The notes beneath the pieces were generated by a model that saw only the letters and a program-made list of their open reading frames with translations, was not told where the DNA came from and did no database searches. The translations under genes were made by a program, and so were the position numbers. Shown in pieces: positions 55,867-64,000 of a DNA stretch of 64,000 nucleotides (position 1 is the first letter of the stretch; each line of letters starts with the position of its first letter). Origin of the DNA: Campylobacter fetus subsp. testudinum 03-427 (lineage in GTDB: Bacteria; Campylobacterota; Campylobacteria; Campylobacterales; Campylobacteraceae); NCBI GenBank assembly GCA_000495505.1, contig CP006833.1, positions 744,001 to 808,000 of the forward strand, written 5' to 3'.

Positions 55867-57250
55867 AAATAATTTCCTTGATAAAGGTGATCAAACCGGC
55901 AAAAACGACCCCACTTAAAATAGTTATCGCGGTTTTTTTGCTTAGGATTATATCTAAAAACTCTCTAAAACCAAAAATAAAAATAGCATAAACAAACAAA
56001 TACACTCCAGATAGTGATCCAGCAAATGCTAGTCCCATAGCCCCAAAAGGCTTAAATAAAATAAGGCTTAAGACTGTATTTATAACTAGCGAATATACTG
56101 AAATTTTTGCTGCTATGCGTTGTTTCATATTTGCATAAAGCCAAAGTGAAAATAGCTTGTAAAGCCCATATGGAAGCAGTCCTAACATATACATCTGCAA
56201 AACTTTTGCTGCTTCAAGAGTATTTTGCTTATCAAACTCGCCGTGCTCAAATATCAGCCATATAATCTCACGAGCTAAAATTACACCACCTATAGTTGAG
56301 AAAAGCAGCAAGAAAAATAGTACGTGAAAGCTTTTATCTAGTAAAAATTTCGCGTTTTGTATATTTTGCGCTTTGATCTGTTTTGAAATTTTTGGAAATA
56401 TCGCAGTACTTAAAGCGATAGCAAAAAGTGCGAGTGGAAGCTGAAAAATTCGGTTTGCATAGTAAAGATAGCTGATGCTTCCAGCTACTAAAAAACTAGC
56501 TATAAATGTAGAGATAAAATCGCTTAGTTGATTTGCACTGCTTCCGACAACGCCTTGAGAAAAATTGACCCAAAATCCTTTGCTAGAAGCTCTTTTTCCT
56601 TTTATAAATTTATATACACCAAGTGTTAAAAGTTTCATCAAATTTAGTCTTTTAAGAGCGATGAGATGAGCTAAAACTTGAAGTATTCCCCCAGCTACAA
56701 CGCCCCAGCTAAGATATCGCACTGCAATGTTTGGCGGTAAGTTATAAGCCAAAAGTAGCGCTACTATCATCGCTAAATTTAGCAGTGCGGTACTAAAAGC
56801 AGTCGTGCTAAAATGATTTTTGTATTGTAAAACAGAGGCGAAAGTAGTTACGCTAAATATACAGATGAGATACCAAAAGTTTATTCGAACTAAAGGAACG
56901 GCTAGTTCTATGGTCTTTTCATCAAATCCAAAAGCTAGAAGTTTTGTGACAAATGGTGCAAAAATCATCACGCCAAGGCTTAAGATCAGCATAAAAGATA
57001 CAAATTTGAAAAGCACTTCAGCTAGAAAAAGCCCTTTATTACCAACTTTTACAAAATTTGGTAAAAAGCTTTGAGTAAAAGCTCCCTCTCCAAAAAGTCG
57101 TCTAAATAAATTTGGTAGTTTAAATGCTACAAAAAATATATCACTCCATACGCTAGCTCCAAGAACCGAAGCGGTCATTAAGTCACGAATAAGCCCAAGA
57201 ACACGCGAAACCAAGATCCCAAAACTATTTGTAAAAAAGTGCTTTAACAT
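55853..57250 (-). CDS. murJ: Lipid II flippase MurJ
   Basis: A 465-residue MOP-superfamily flippase with about 14 membrane helices that moves lipid II to the periplasm. Signature stretches are [48 protein letters not shown] (the conserved cytoplasmic motif) and [21 protein letters not shown]-like residues at the central helix. I use ATG 57250 with GGAG just upstream rather than the in-frame TTG at 57262. It heads the leftward chain cysS-msbA-pyrD-M16-dapA-fabL-pgsA; the 355-bp gap upstream separates it from the divergent helicase gene. Confidence 0.93.
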   Translation of the reverse strand: MLKHFFTNSFGILVSRVLGLIRDLMTASVLGASVWSDIFFVAFKLPNLFRRLFGEGAFTQSFLPNFVKVGNKGLFLAEVLFKFVSFMLILSLGVMIFAPFVTKLLAFGFDEKTIELAVPLVRINFWYLICIFSVTTFASVLQYKNHFSTTAFSTALLNLAMIVALLLAYNLPPNIAVRYLSWGVVAGGILQVLAHLIALKRLNLMKLLTLGVYKFIKGKRASSKGFWVNFSQGVVGSSANQLSDFISTFIASFLVAGSISYLYYANRIFQLPLALFAIALSTAIFPKISKQIKAQNIQNAKFLLDKSFHVLFFLLLFSTIGGVILAREIIWLIFEHGEFDKQNTLEAAKVLQMYMLGLLPYGLYKLFSLWLYANMKQRIAAKISVYSLVINTVLSLILFKPFGAMGLAFAGSLSGVYLFVYAIFIFGFREFLDIILSKKTAITILSGVVFAGLITFIKEIIYANL

Positions 57251-57262
57251 AAACTCCGCCAA

Positions 57263-57605
57263 AAATTATTGTTATTTTAAATAACAGATGCAAACTTTGT
57301 TTATTATATCTTTGGTTTGCTAAATTCGGTATTTAAATTTACTCTAAATTAGGGTTAAATTTATAAAAATCATAAATTTTTACTTAAATTTAAAAATATT
57401 TTGAATATTTTGCTAAAATAAGTCTTGTTTTTAAGTATAATTCAAGCAAAATACGCAAAAGAGTTTTTTGACCGACGACAATTCAATAATTCCACACTAG
57501 ATGATTGCTTTTTAAGATTCTTTTTATATTTTAGTTTTATAAGATCAAACTTATTTTTACAAATTTTTAAGGCTTTAGCCTTTAACACAAAAGGAATAAA
57601 TTTTT
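57263..57605 (+). promoter_or_regulatory. Promoter and long leader of the DEAD-box helicase gene
   Basis: This 343-bp gap holds no gene I can support. A TATAAT at 57436-57441 after T-rich sequence is a good -10 candidate and would give an mRNA leader of about 160 nt. A small hairpin (AAGGC, TTTA loop, GCCTT; 57569-57582) ends nine bases before the AAGGA ribosome site. Long structured leaders are common for cold-inducible RNA helicases, but regulation here is inferred. The left part should contain the murJ promoter on the other strand. Confidence 0.5.
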
Positions 57606-59522
57606 ATGTTATTTTCAGATTTCGATCTAAGCTCTGCTATTTTAGAAGCATTAAAAGAGCTAAATTACGACGCTCCTACGCAGATCCAGCAAGTCGCTAT
57701 ACCTGCGATAATGAAAGGAAAAGATATCTTAGCAGGAGCTAGAACAGGAACAGGTAAAACCGCTGCATTTGCCTTACCTATATTAGAAAAATTATCGTCA
57801 AAAGACCGCAACAAAAAGCGTCCTCAAACTCGTGTTTTGATACTAGTTCCTACAAGAGAACTTGCAAATCAAGTCACGCAAAATATCAAATCTTACGCGA
57901 AAAAATTACCATTTAAAACTTTGCCTATATTTGGTGGAGTTAGTTCTTACCCACAAATTCAGGCTTTAAAAAGTGGTATAGATATCGTGGTGGCGACTCC
58001 TGGTAGACTTTTGGATCTTGCTTTACAAAACGCTTTAAACTTAGAACACATCGACACGTTAATATTTGACGAAGCTGACCGTATGTTTGATATGGGATTT
58101 ATCCACGATATAAAAAGTATCGTAAAAATGCTACCTGATAATAGACAAAATTTGCTATTTTCCGCGACGTATCCAAGCGAAGTTATGGCGCTTTGTAACT
58201 CTATGCTAAAAGATCCTGTACGTATCCAGATAGAAGAGCAAAACAGCACTGCTTTAAACATCATACAACGTGTGATTTTAGTAGATAGAGATAAAAAAAT
58301 GGAGCTTTTAAACGAAGTTTTTGGAGTGGAGGATATAGATCAAGCTTTAGTTTTTACTCGTACCAAAAGAAGTGCGGATAAATGCTCGTCTTATCTACAT
58401 ACTTTGGGCTTTAGCGTAGCTGCTTTGCACGGAGATAAAAGTCAAGCTGTTCGCTCAAAAACACTTGAAAAGTTTAAAAACGGCAAGGTCAAGATACTAG
58501 TCGCTACAGATATAGCAGCGCGCGGACTAGACATAAAAGAGCTTCCGTTTGTTGTAAATTTAGAGCTTCCAAACGTGCCTGAAGATTACGTTCATAGGAT
58601 AGGTAGAACAGGACGCGCTGGAAATGACGGCGTTGCGATATCTCTGGTTTGTATTGATGAGTTTAAGTTCTTAATCGACATTGAAAAATTGATCGATAAA
58701 AAGCTTATAAGAGAGAGTTTTACAGGATTTGAAGCCGATCTTAGTGTTAAGCCTCAGCCTATCAGACGCGGTCAAAATATGAACAAAAACTCTGAACGCC
58801 CACAACGAGATGGCAAAAACGGCAATAAAATAGATAAAAAAGAGAGAAAGCCAAGAGAGTTTAACAGCGATAAAAAAGACGAGCCAAAACGTGGTAGAAA
58901 CAGAGATGATTTTAAGAGCGAATTTAAAGATAGACCAAAAAAAGATGATAGAAAACAATTCGACGATAAAAGATCTAAATTTGGCTTTGATAAGGACTTT
59001 GGCATAGATGATCGCGAGACTAAAAAAGACGGAGATTTTAAACGTAAATTTAAAAAAGACGAGCCAAAATGCGAATACAGAAGAGACGGTGCTAATACTG
59101 AATTTTCAAAAGGTAAAAAAGAATTTTCTAGAAATAGTCGTACAAAAACTTCAGATAGTTTTGATGGTGAAGCAAAGAAAGAATTTAAATTTAAAAAAGA
59201 TGATAAATTTAAAAAAGATGATAAAAAATTTGGAGAGAAAAAGCCTTTTGGTGATAAAAAGAAATCATTTGGCGATAAAAAATCTTTTGACGACAAAGAT
59301 AAAAAGTTTAGTGGTGAAAAGAAATTTGGTTCTGATAAAAAGCCTAGAAGTAGCGACAAAAGTTCTGATGAGAAATATTCTGATAAGAAATTTAGCCCGA
59401 AAAAGAAATTTGGAAGCAACAGACCAGATAGAAACGATAAATTTGCTAAAGACGGCTCAAAACCAAGAGCTTCAAGCAGACCACGCAAACCACAATCTGA
59501 TAAAAAATCCCCTACAAAATAG
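57606..59522 (+). CDS. DEAD-box ATP-dependent RNA helicase (RhlE/DeaD-like) with long charged tail
   Basis: A 638-residue RNA helicase. The core (about 1-365) shows the Q-motif ALKELNYDAPTQIQQ, motif I ARTGTGKT, PTRELA, motif II FDEADRMFD, SAT, motif V VATDIAARGLDI and motif VI HRIGRTGRAG. Residues ~385-638 are an unusually long low-complexity tail rich in K, D, R, F and G with imperfect repeats such as KKFGDKKSF, probably an RNA-binding tether. The start ATG is preceded by AAGGA. Roles in ribosome assembly and cold adaptation are known for the family. A strong terminator follows. Confidence 0.9.
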   Translation: MLFSDFDLSSAILEALKELNYDAPTQIQQVAIPAIMKGKDILAGARTGTGKTAAFALPILEKLSSKDRNKKRPQTRVLILVPTRELANQVTQNIKSYAKKLPFKTLPIFGGVSSYPQIQALKSGIDIVVATPGRLLDLALQNALNLEHIDTLIFDEADRMFDMGFIHDIKSIVKMLPDNRQNLLFSATYPSEVMALCNSMLKDPVRIQIEEQNSTALNIIQRVILVDRDKKMELLNEVFGVEDIDQALVFTRTKRSADKCSSYLHTLGFSVAALHGDKSQAVRSKTLEKFKNGKVKILVATDIAARGLDIKELPFVVNLELPNVPEDYVHRIGRTGRAGNDGVAISLVCIDEFKFLIDIEKLIDKKLIRESFTGFEADLSVKPQPIRRGQNMNKNSERPQRDGKNGNKIDKKERKPREFNSDKKDEPKRGRNRDDFKSEFKDRPKKDDRKQFDDKRSKFGFDKDFGIDDRETKKDGDFKRKFKKDEPKCEYRRDGANTEFSKGKKEFSRNSRTKTSDSFDGEAKKEFKFKKDDKFKKDDKKFGEKKPFGDKKKSFGDKKSFDDKDKKFSGEKKFGSDKKPRSSDKSSDEKYSDKKFSPKKKFGSNRPDRNDKFAKDGSKPRASSRPRKPQSDKKSPTK

Positions 59523-59543
59523 ATATTTTATAACGATTTAACC

Positions 59544-59575
59544 AAATTTAGCATTATGAAAATAGTGCTAAATTT
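59544..59575 (+). terminator. Strong GAAA-tetraloop terminator of the helicase gene
   Basis: AAATTTAGCATTAT (59544-59557) pairs with ATAGTGCTAAATTT (59562-59575) over 14 bp with a single G-T wobble and a GAAA tetraloop, 22 bp after the helicase stop, followed by ATCTATTTTAG. It isolates the helicase from the restriction-modification operon. Confidence 0.75.
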
Positions 59576-59686
59576 ATCTATTTTAGTAAATTCATAGTCA
59601 AATAAATATCTATTTTCAATTAAAATACAAGAAAACTATTATAGAATAACAAGTTGTATTTTTATTATATTTTTTAAGGTTTTAAG

Positions 59687-62575
59687 ATGATTTTTGAGCG
59701 ACAAGATTTTCAACAAGAGTGTATAAATAATATTATAAGCATTCTAAGAGATTTTAATTTTAAAGAGCAAAATAATCTTAAAGACCGTCTTAAACATTTT
59801 TACGAAAATTACCAATTACCTTATAAAACTACTAGTGATAAACTAAATTTAGATATTCTCATGGAAACCGGTACTGGCAAAACATTTACATATTTGAATT
59901 TAATATTTGAACTAAATAAACACTATAAGCAAAATAAATTTATTATTTTCGTGCCTAGAAAGGCGATTTTAGAATCGGTAAAACAAAATATCAAGCTTAC
60001 TCAAGATTACTTTTATAATATTTATAAAAAACATCTCAAAACCTACATTTACAGTGATACAAAAAGTAAGTCTTCTATCATAAATCACTATATAAAAAAT
60101 GAAGATGAACTTTCAGTTTTGATCCTTACTAACAGTGCGATAGATAAAAAGGATAATATCCTAAATCGTAGAAGTGAAACTCTATTTAATGATGGAACTA
60201 TATTTGAAAATATTATAAACTTAAAGCCTATTTCTATTATCGATGAGCCACATCTTTTAAAGGGTGATAAATTTAGTGCGAATTTTTCTAGATTAAATAC
60301 GCTTTATTTTAGATTTGGTGCAACTTTTCCAAGCGAAGAGGGATTTAAACTATCAAACGTGGCTTATATCCTTGATAGCGTATCAGCGTTTAAAAACTAT
60401 CTTGTAAAACAGATAAAAGTAAGTCAAATAACTAGCATTAAAGATAGTCTTACTCTTTTAAGCACTGATTCAAAAGCCAAAAAAGCACTGTTTTCTTATT
60501 TTATCTCTAATATAGATAAAACTTTCACGCTAAATTGTGGTGATGATTTAGGACGCATTGATAAAAAATTTATCGGCACAACGCTACAAAAAGTTACAAA
60601 AGATAAAGCATTTTTAAGTAATAGCGAAATAATAGAAGTAAAAACATCTTATAAACTAGATGAAAATGAGATAGTAAATTTGCTAAAAATTTCCATAGAT
60701 TTACATTTTCAAAAAGAAGAGTTGCTTTTTAAGCAAAATATTAAGGCTTTAAGCTTGTTTTTTATACCAAACATTGAGGATTTTAGAGGCGAAAAACCTT
60801 TTATAAAAACCAAATTTGAAGAGCTTTATAAGGCAAAAAGGGCTGAGGTACTAAAACAAAATTTAAGCAATGAGTATAGGGCTTATCTTATGCGTGATTT
60901 TGATGATAAGCAAAATTTGTGTGTTCATCAAGGATATTTTAGCGGTGATGCTAAGCCAAGTAAAGGCGAAAAAGGCACAGATAAAGAGAGTCAAGAAGCA
61001 AGAGATATAAGACTTATCTTAGAAGAAAAAGAAAAACTCATTAGTTTTGATACTCCTTTGCGTTTTATATTCAGCGTTTGGGCATTGCAAGAAGGCTGGG
61101 ACAATCCAAATATATTTACCCTCACAAAGCTTGCAAGCAGCTCAAGCGATATCAGTCGCCATCAGCAAGTCGGTCGTGGGCTTAGACTGTGCGTAAATGC
61201 TAGCGGTAAAAGAATAACGCATAGTTTTGCTGGTTATAACGATATTGCATTTTATGATATAAATTCTCTTGATATGATAGTAAGCGGAGCAGAGAGAAGC
61301 TATATACAAAGTTTACAAGATGAGATAGTAAATTCCAGCTTTAGCTTTAATGGTAGCATTTTATACGAAAACATTTTAGATGTATTTGAGCTAAATTCAA
61401 GGCAAAAAAATAGATTTTTTACTGATTTAGAAAATGATGGCATTTTAAAATTTGATGAAGGCAATGACCGCTACAATATTATTTCGCCAATTTATGAGTA
61501 TATGAAAGAAAATCAAAGCTTAAAAGAGCTTTTAAAATATAAATTTGATCCTATCTTAGAAGTTTTTAAAGATTCGCCAAATAAAACAAGCCAAATCGTA
61601 AATAAAAACCTAAGCTCAAAAAATATAAAAATCAAAAAGCATCTTGCTAAAGAGTTTAAAGAGCTTTGGCAAACCATAAATAAAAAGTCTAAAATCATAT
61701 ATAGAAACATAAAAACTGATGAACTTATAAAATCAGTAGTAAATAAATTTAATCATATAAAATTAGATCCAAATTTTATCTATTTAGAGACTAAAAAATA
61801 TGACGCTCAAAATAACAAAATTATCACAGAAAACACCCAAACAATAGATGAAATAGCCTATATAGATATAAGAATAATAGAGCTTTTAAAAGATTTTTGT
61901 ATTACTTATAAATTGCCGATAAATTTTTGCATTGATATTTATGATAAATTAAATAAAAGCAGTATCAAAAATAATCCTAAAAAAGCATTTGAACTATTAA
62001 AAGATATTATAAAAGATAGTTTGCATACTAGTCTTATATCTTCAGTCTCTTATGAGATCACTCAAAATCAGTTTTCAAATTTAGTCCTAGAAGACATTTT
62101 ATATGAAAAATCAGGTGAGCCTAAAAGCAGCGTAGAACAATATAAATTAGGCAGATACATCACAAAAGATAAAGAGCCAAGTAGTGCTTACCTATATGAA
62201 ACTGCAGTTTGGGACTCAAAACTAGAAGAAGAAGTTATTTTTGAAGATATCAAAAACGTGGAAAACTCTGAAATTAGAGTTTTTGCAAAACTTCCTAAAT
62301 TTAGCATTCCTACACCTTTTAAAGATTATGAGCCAGATTTTGCTTACTTGTTAAAAGATAAAAATGGCAAAAAGATATTTTTTATTTGCGAGACAAAAGG
62401 TTATGATAAAAAAGAAGATATCCCGACAGATGAGCAAAAAAAGATAGATTATGCTAAAAAATTCTTTGAAAGTTTAGAGCATAGTTTAAAAGATATAAAA
62501 GTAAGCTTCAAAATACGCATAAACAAACAAAGCTTAATAGAAATTTTACAAGAGGTATTAAAAAATGATAGATAA
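59687..62575 (+). CDS. res: Type III restriction endonuclease subunit Res
   Basis: The 962-residue restriction and translocation subunit of a type III system. It begins with an SF2 helicase core: Walker A MLETGTGKT-type (here METGTGKT near residue 62), Walker B with box IIDEPHLL, and motif VI HQQVGRGLRLC. The C-terminal nuclease domain has the PD-ExK pattern DYEPDFAYLLKDKNGKK then FICETKGYD near residues 885-915. It cuts only in complex with Mod at two inversely oriented sites (known for the family). ATG 59687 follows AAGG. Its last 11 bp overlap mod, reversing the classic mod-res order. Confidence 0.92.
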   Translation: MIFERQDFQQECINNIISILRDFNFKEQNNLKDRLKHFYENYQLPYKTTSDKLNLDILMETGTGKTFTYLNLIFELNKHYKQNKFIIFVPRKAILESVKQNIKLTQDYFYNIYKKHLKTYIYSDTKSKSSIINHYIKNEDELSVLILTNSAIDKKDNILNRRSETLFNDGTIFENIINLKPISIIDEPHLLKGDKFSANFSRLNTLYFRFGATFPSEEGFKLSNVAYILDSVSAFKNYLVKQIKVSQITSIKDSLTLLSTDSKAKKALFSYFISNIDKTFTLNCGDDLGRIDKKFIGTTLQKVTKDKAFLSNSEIIEVKTSYKLDENEIVNLLKISIDLHFQKEELLFKQNIKALSLFFIPNIEDFRGEKPFIKTKFEELYKAKRAEVLKQNLSNEYRAYLMRDFDDKQNLCVHQGYFSGDAKPSKGEKGTDKESQEARDIRLILEEKEKLISFDTPLRFIFSVWALQEGWDNPNIFTLTKLASSSSDISRHQQVGRGLRLCVNASGKRITHSFAGYNDIAFYDINSLDMIVSGAERSYIQSLQDEIVNSSFSFNGSILYENILDVFELNSRQKNRFFTDLENDGILKFDEGNDRYNIISPIYEYMKENQSLKELLKYKFDPILEVFKDSPNKTSQIVNKNLSSKNIKIKKHLAKEFKELWQTINKKSKIIYRNIKTDELIKSVVNKFNHIKLDPNFIYLETKKYDAQNNKIITENTQTIDEIAYIDIRIIELLKDFCITYKLPINFCIDIYDKLNKSSIKNNPKKAFELLKDIIKDSLHTSLISSVSYEITQNQFSNLVLEDILYEKSGEPKSSVEQYKLGRYITKDKEPSSAYLYETAVWDSKLEEEVIFEDIKNVENSEIRVFAKLPKFSIPTPFKDYEPDFAYLLKDKNGKKIFFICETKGYDKKEDIPTDEQKKIDYAKKFFESLEHSLKDIKVSFKIRINKQSLIEILQEVLKNDR

Positions 62576-64000
62576 AAAAAATATTAAAAAGGCAAATATC
62601 ATAGAATCTTTAGGGCAAAACGAGCTTTATGCCACTCTAAAGACTAAATTTCCACAAACTATAGATAGCGATGGAGCAGTAAATTTTGACGCTATAAAGA
62701 TGCTTTTAGGTATTGGAGTAAAAGAAAACATCAAAGGCTATGAGTTAAATTGGATAGGCAAAGGTCTAGCAAATGCACTTTATAATACACCTTGCGATAA
62801 AGAGCTCAAATTTGAGCCAACCAAAAGCAAAGATACAGACACAACGCAAAATGTCATCATCAGAGGCGATAATCTTGACGCTCTTAAACTTCTTAAATCG
62901 GCCTATTATGAAAAGATAAAACTCATCTATATAGACCCGCCTTACAATACCAAAAATGATGATTTTATCTATCCAGATGATTTTAGAAGAGATTTTAGGC
63001 AAATTTTACTTGAAATTGGGCTTTTAACTATTGAAACTGATGAAAACGGAAATGAAGTAGAAGTTAAAAGCGAAGTTTTAAATTTTTTTACAAACATTAC
63101 AAGCACCAAAAGCCATAGTGGTTGGCTTAGTTTTATGTTGCCACGCCTTAAACTTGCTAGAGATCTGCTCCGTGAAGATGGTGTGATATTTATCTCAATT
63201 GATGACAACGAACAAGCAAATTCAAAAATACTTTGCGATGAGATTTTTGGGGAGGAGAATTTTATTAGTTGTATGCCACGAGTTACAAAAAAAGCGGGAA
63301 AATCAACAGATCAAATCGCAAATAATCACGATTATGTTTTGGTATATTCAAAAGATAAAGCAACTTTTAAACAAATTTTTGTAAATGAAAGCGACTACAA
63401 CAAACAAGATAATTTTTTTGATGAACGTGGTGGCTATAAATTAAATCAAACACTAGACTATGATTCTTTACAATATAATAAGACAATGGATTACGAAATT
63501 ATAATTGGTGACCAAAAGTTTTATCCTGGCAGTAGTGAAAGTAAATTTATAGAGAGATTAAACGGTAAATTTAATAGAATTGATTGGGTTTGGCGATGGA
63601 GCAAAAGTAAATTTGAGTTCGGTTTAGAAAATGGTTTTGTAGAGATTTTAAATGGCAGAATTTATACTAAAACTTATTTTAAAGCTAAAATTTCAAGTTC
63701 TAAACCTTACAAAATTGAAACAATTAAGAGAACGAAAAATATATCAAGTATCGAGTTATTAGATAATAAATTTTCTAATGATAGCGCAAATAAAATTTTG
63801 CAAAAAATATTTAATCAAAAAAATATATTTGAATATTCTAAAAGCGTAGAGCTTATTAAATTTTTTATAGAACAAATTTCAACAAATCCAAACGAAAACG
63901 ACATTATTCTAGACTTTTTCGCAGGAAGTGGCACTACCGCTCACGCCGTGATGGAGCAAAACGCCATTGATGGCGGAAATCGCAAATTTATCTTAGTTCA
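62565..64000 (+). CDS. mod: Type III DNA methyltransferase subunit Mod (3' end outside window)
   Basis: The frame is open from ATG 62565 to the window edge (478 codons), so the gene is partial. It is an adenine-type beta-class methyltransferase: catalytic motif IV IYIDPPYNTKNDDFIY near residue 125, SGWLSFMLPRLKLARDLL after it, then a variable target-recognition region (about 225-440), and the S-adenosylmethionine motif I DFFAGSGTTAHAV near residue 450. The order IV-TRD-I matches type III Mod. The start lies inside the end of res (11-bp overlap), and an A8 run occupies codons 4-6. Confidence 0.92.
   Translation, partial: MIDKKNIKKANIIESLGQNELYATLKTKFPQTIDSDGAVNFDAIKMLLGIGVKENIKGYELNWIGKGLANALYNTPCDKELKFEPTKSKDTDTTQNVIIRGDNLDALKLLKSAYYEKIKLIYIDPPYNTKNDDFIYPDDFRRDFRQILLEIGLLTIETDENGNEVEVKSEVLNFFTNITSTKSHSGWLSFMLPRLKLARDLLREDGVIFISIDDNEQANSKILCDEIFGEENFISCMPRVTKKAGKSTDQIANNHDYVLVYSKDKATFKQIFVNESDYNKQDNFFDERGGYKLNQTLDYDSLQYNKTMDYEIIIGDQKFYPGSSESKFIERLNGKFNRIDWVWRWSKSKFEFGLENGFVEILNGRIYTKTYFKAKISSSKPYKIETIKRTKNISSIELLDNKFSNDSANKILQKIFNQKNIFEYSKSVELIKFFIEQISTNPNENDIILDFFAGSGTTAHAVMEQNAIDGGNRKFILV

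Noticed and set aside
57425-57742. 105-codon plus-strand frame ahead of the helicase
   Set aside because: It overlaps the helicase start in another frame, has no ribosome site and the first half is the promoter and leader region; the translation looks random.
58772-59541. Long open frames on both strands over the helicase tail (238 codons minus, 177 codons plus)
   Set aside because: They arise from the A-rich Lys/Asp codon repeats, which lack stops in other frames. Their products are Leu/Ser- or Lys-rich without domains.
1-64000. tRNA or rRNA genes, CRISPR arrays, insertion sequences, prophage and integrase genes
   Set aside because: Intergenic gaps are mostly under 260 bp, show no cloverleaf or spaced direct repeats, and none of the coding regions looks like a transposase, integrase, capsid or Cas protein.

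Overview
The window is one contiguous, gene-dense piece of an AT-rich epsilonproteobacterial chromosome, almost certainly a Campylobacter. The evidence is the gene content and order: glmU next to fliP; a glmU-coaBC-unknown-uppS-prepilin peptidase-LptF/G-truA run; htrA with a two-component system facing cbpA-hspR-kefB; atpB followed by a small membrane gene; gatB-gpsA; and murJ-cysS-msbA-pyrD-M16 peptidase-dapA-enoyl reductase-pgsA. From memory these blocks match C. jejuni synteny (for example Cj0801-Cj0808, Cj0820-Cj0827, Cj1226-Cj1231). The species is not determined; the fetus/hyointestinalis side of the genus is only a guess. No rRNA, tRNA, CRISPR array, insertion sequence or prophage is visible.

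Layout. 1-5.4 kb: the 3' part of mfd, an HExxH protein, a DUF815 ATPase, a MagIII-type DNA glycosylase, a BOF-family periplasmic protein, a CoA-binding protein and ilvA. 5.4-12.6 kb: a two-partner secretion locus, a 1743-residue filamentous-hemagglutinin-like exoprotein followed directly by its outer-membrane transporter. 12.6-19.1 kb: the leftward seven-gene glmU-to-truA operon (cell wall, CoA, lipid carrier, pilin processing, LPS export, tRNA modification). 19.3-24.4 kb: fliP, two transporters, nadA and an unusual HAD protein. 24.6-30.3 kb: a MacA-MacB-TolC-like efflux operon with comEC as its fourth gene. 30.3-38.2 kb: envelope and heat stress, with htrA plus an ArsRS-like two-component system on the minus strand, and cbpA-hspR plus two cation/proton antiporters on the plus strand. 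38.3-44.6 kb: YceI, TSUP transporter, atpB, a small membrane protein, a ThiE/TenI-like protein, gatB, gpsA and a family 3 glycosidase. 44.6-57.3 kb: a minus-strand stretch with RarD, a polar amino acid ABC importer and the murJ-to-pgsA chain. 57.6-64 kb: a DEAD-box RNA helicase with a long charged tail, then a type III restriction-modification system in res-mod order whose mod gene runs off the window.

Most of the window is housekeeping. The accessory or unusual parts are the two-partner secretion locus (5.7-12.6 kb), the HAD fusion (23.2-24.4 kb), the poly-serine MacA operon (24.6-30.3 kb) and the type III system (59.7-64 kb). Regulatory signals that can be read directly are a HAIR-like HspR operator over the cbpA promoter, a consensus-like promoter before macA, strong hairpin terminators after the BOF gene and after the helicase, and an inverted repeat that would pair with the ribosome binding site of the YceI gene. 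I do not see a clearly new multi-gene system. The best candidates for novelty are the exoprotein, with a non-repetitive central island and no toxin tail, and the reversed, possibly slippage-prone res-mod pair.
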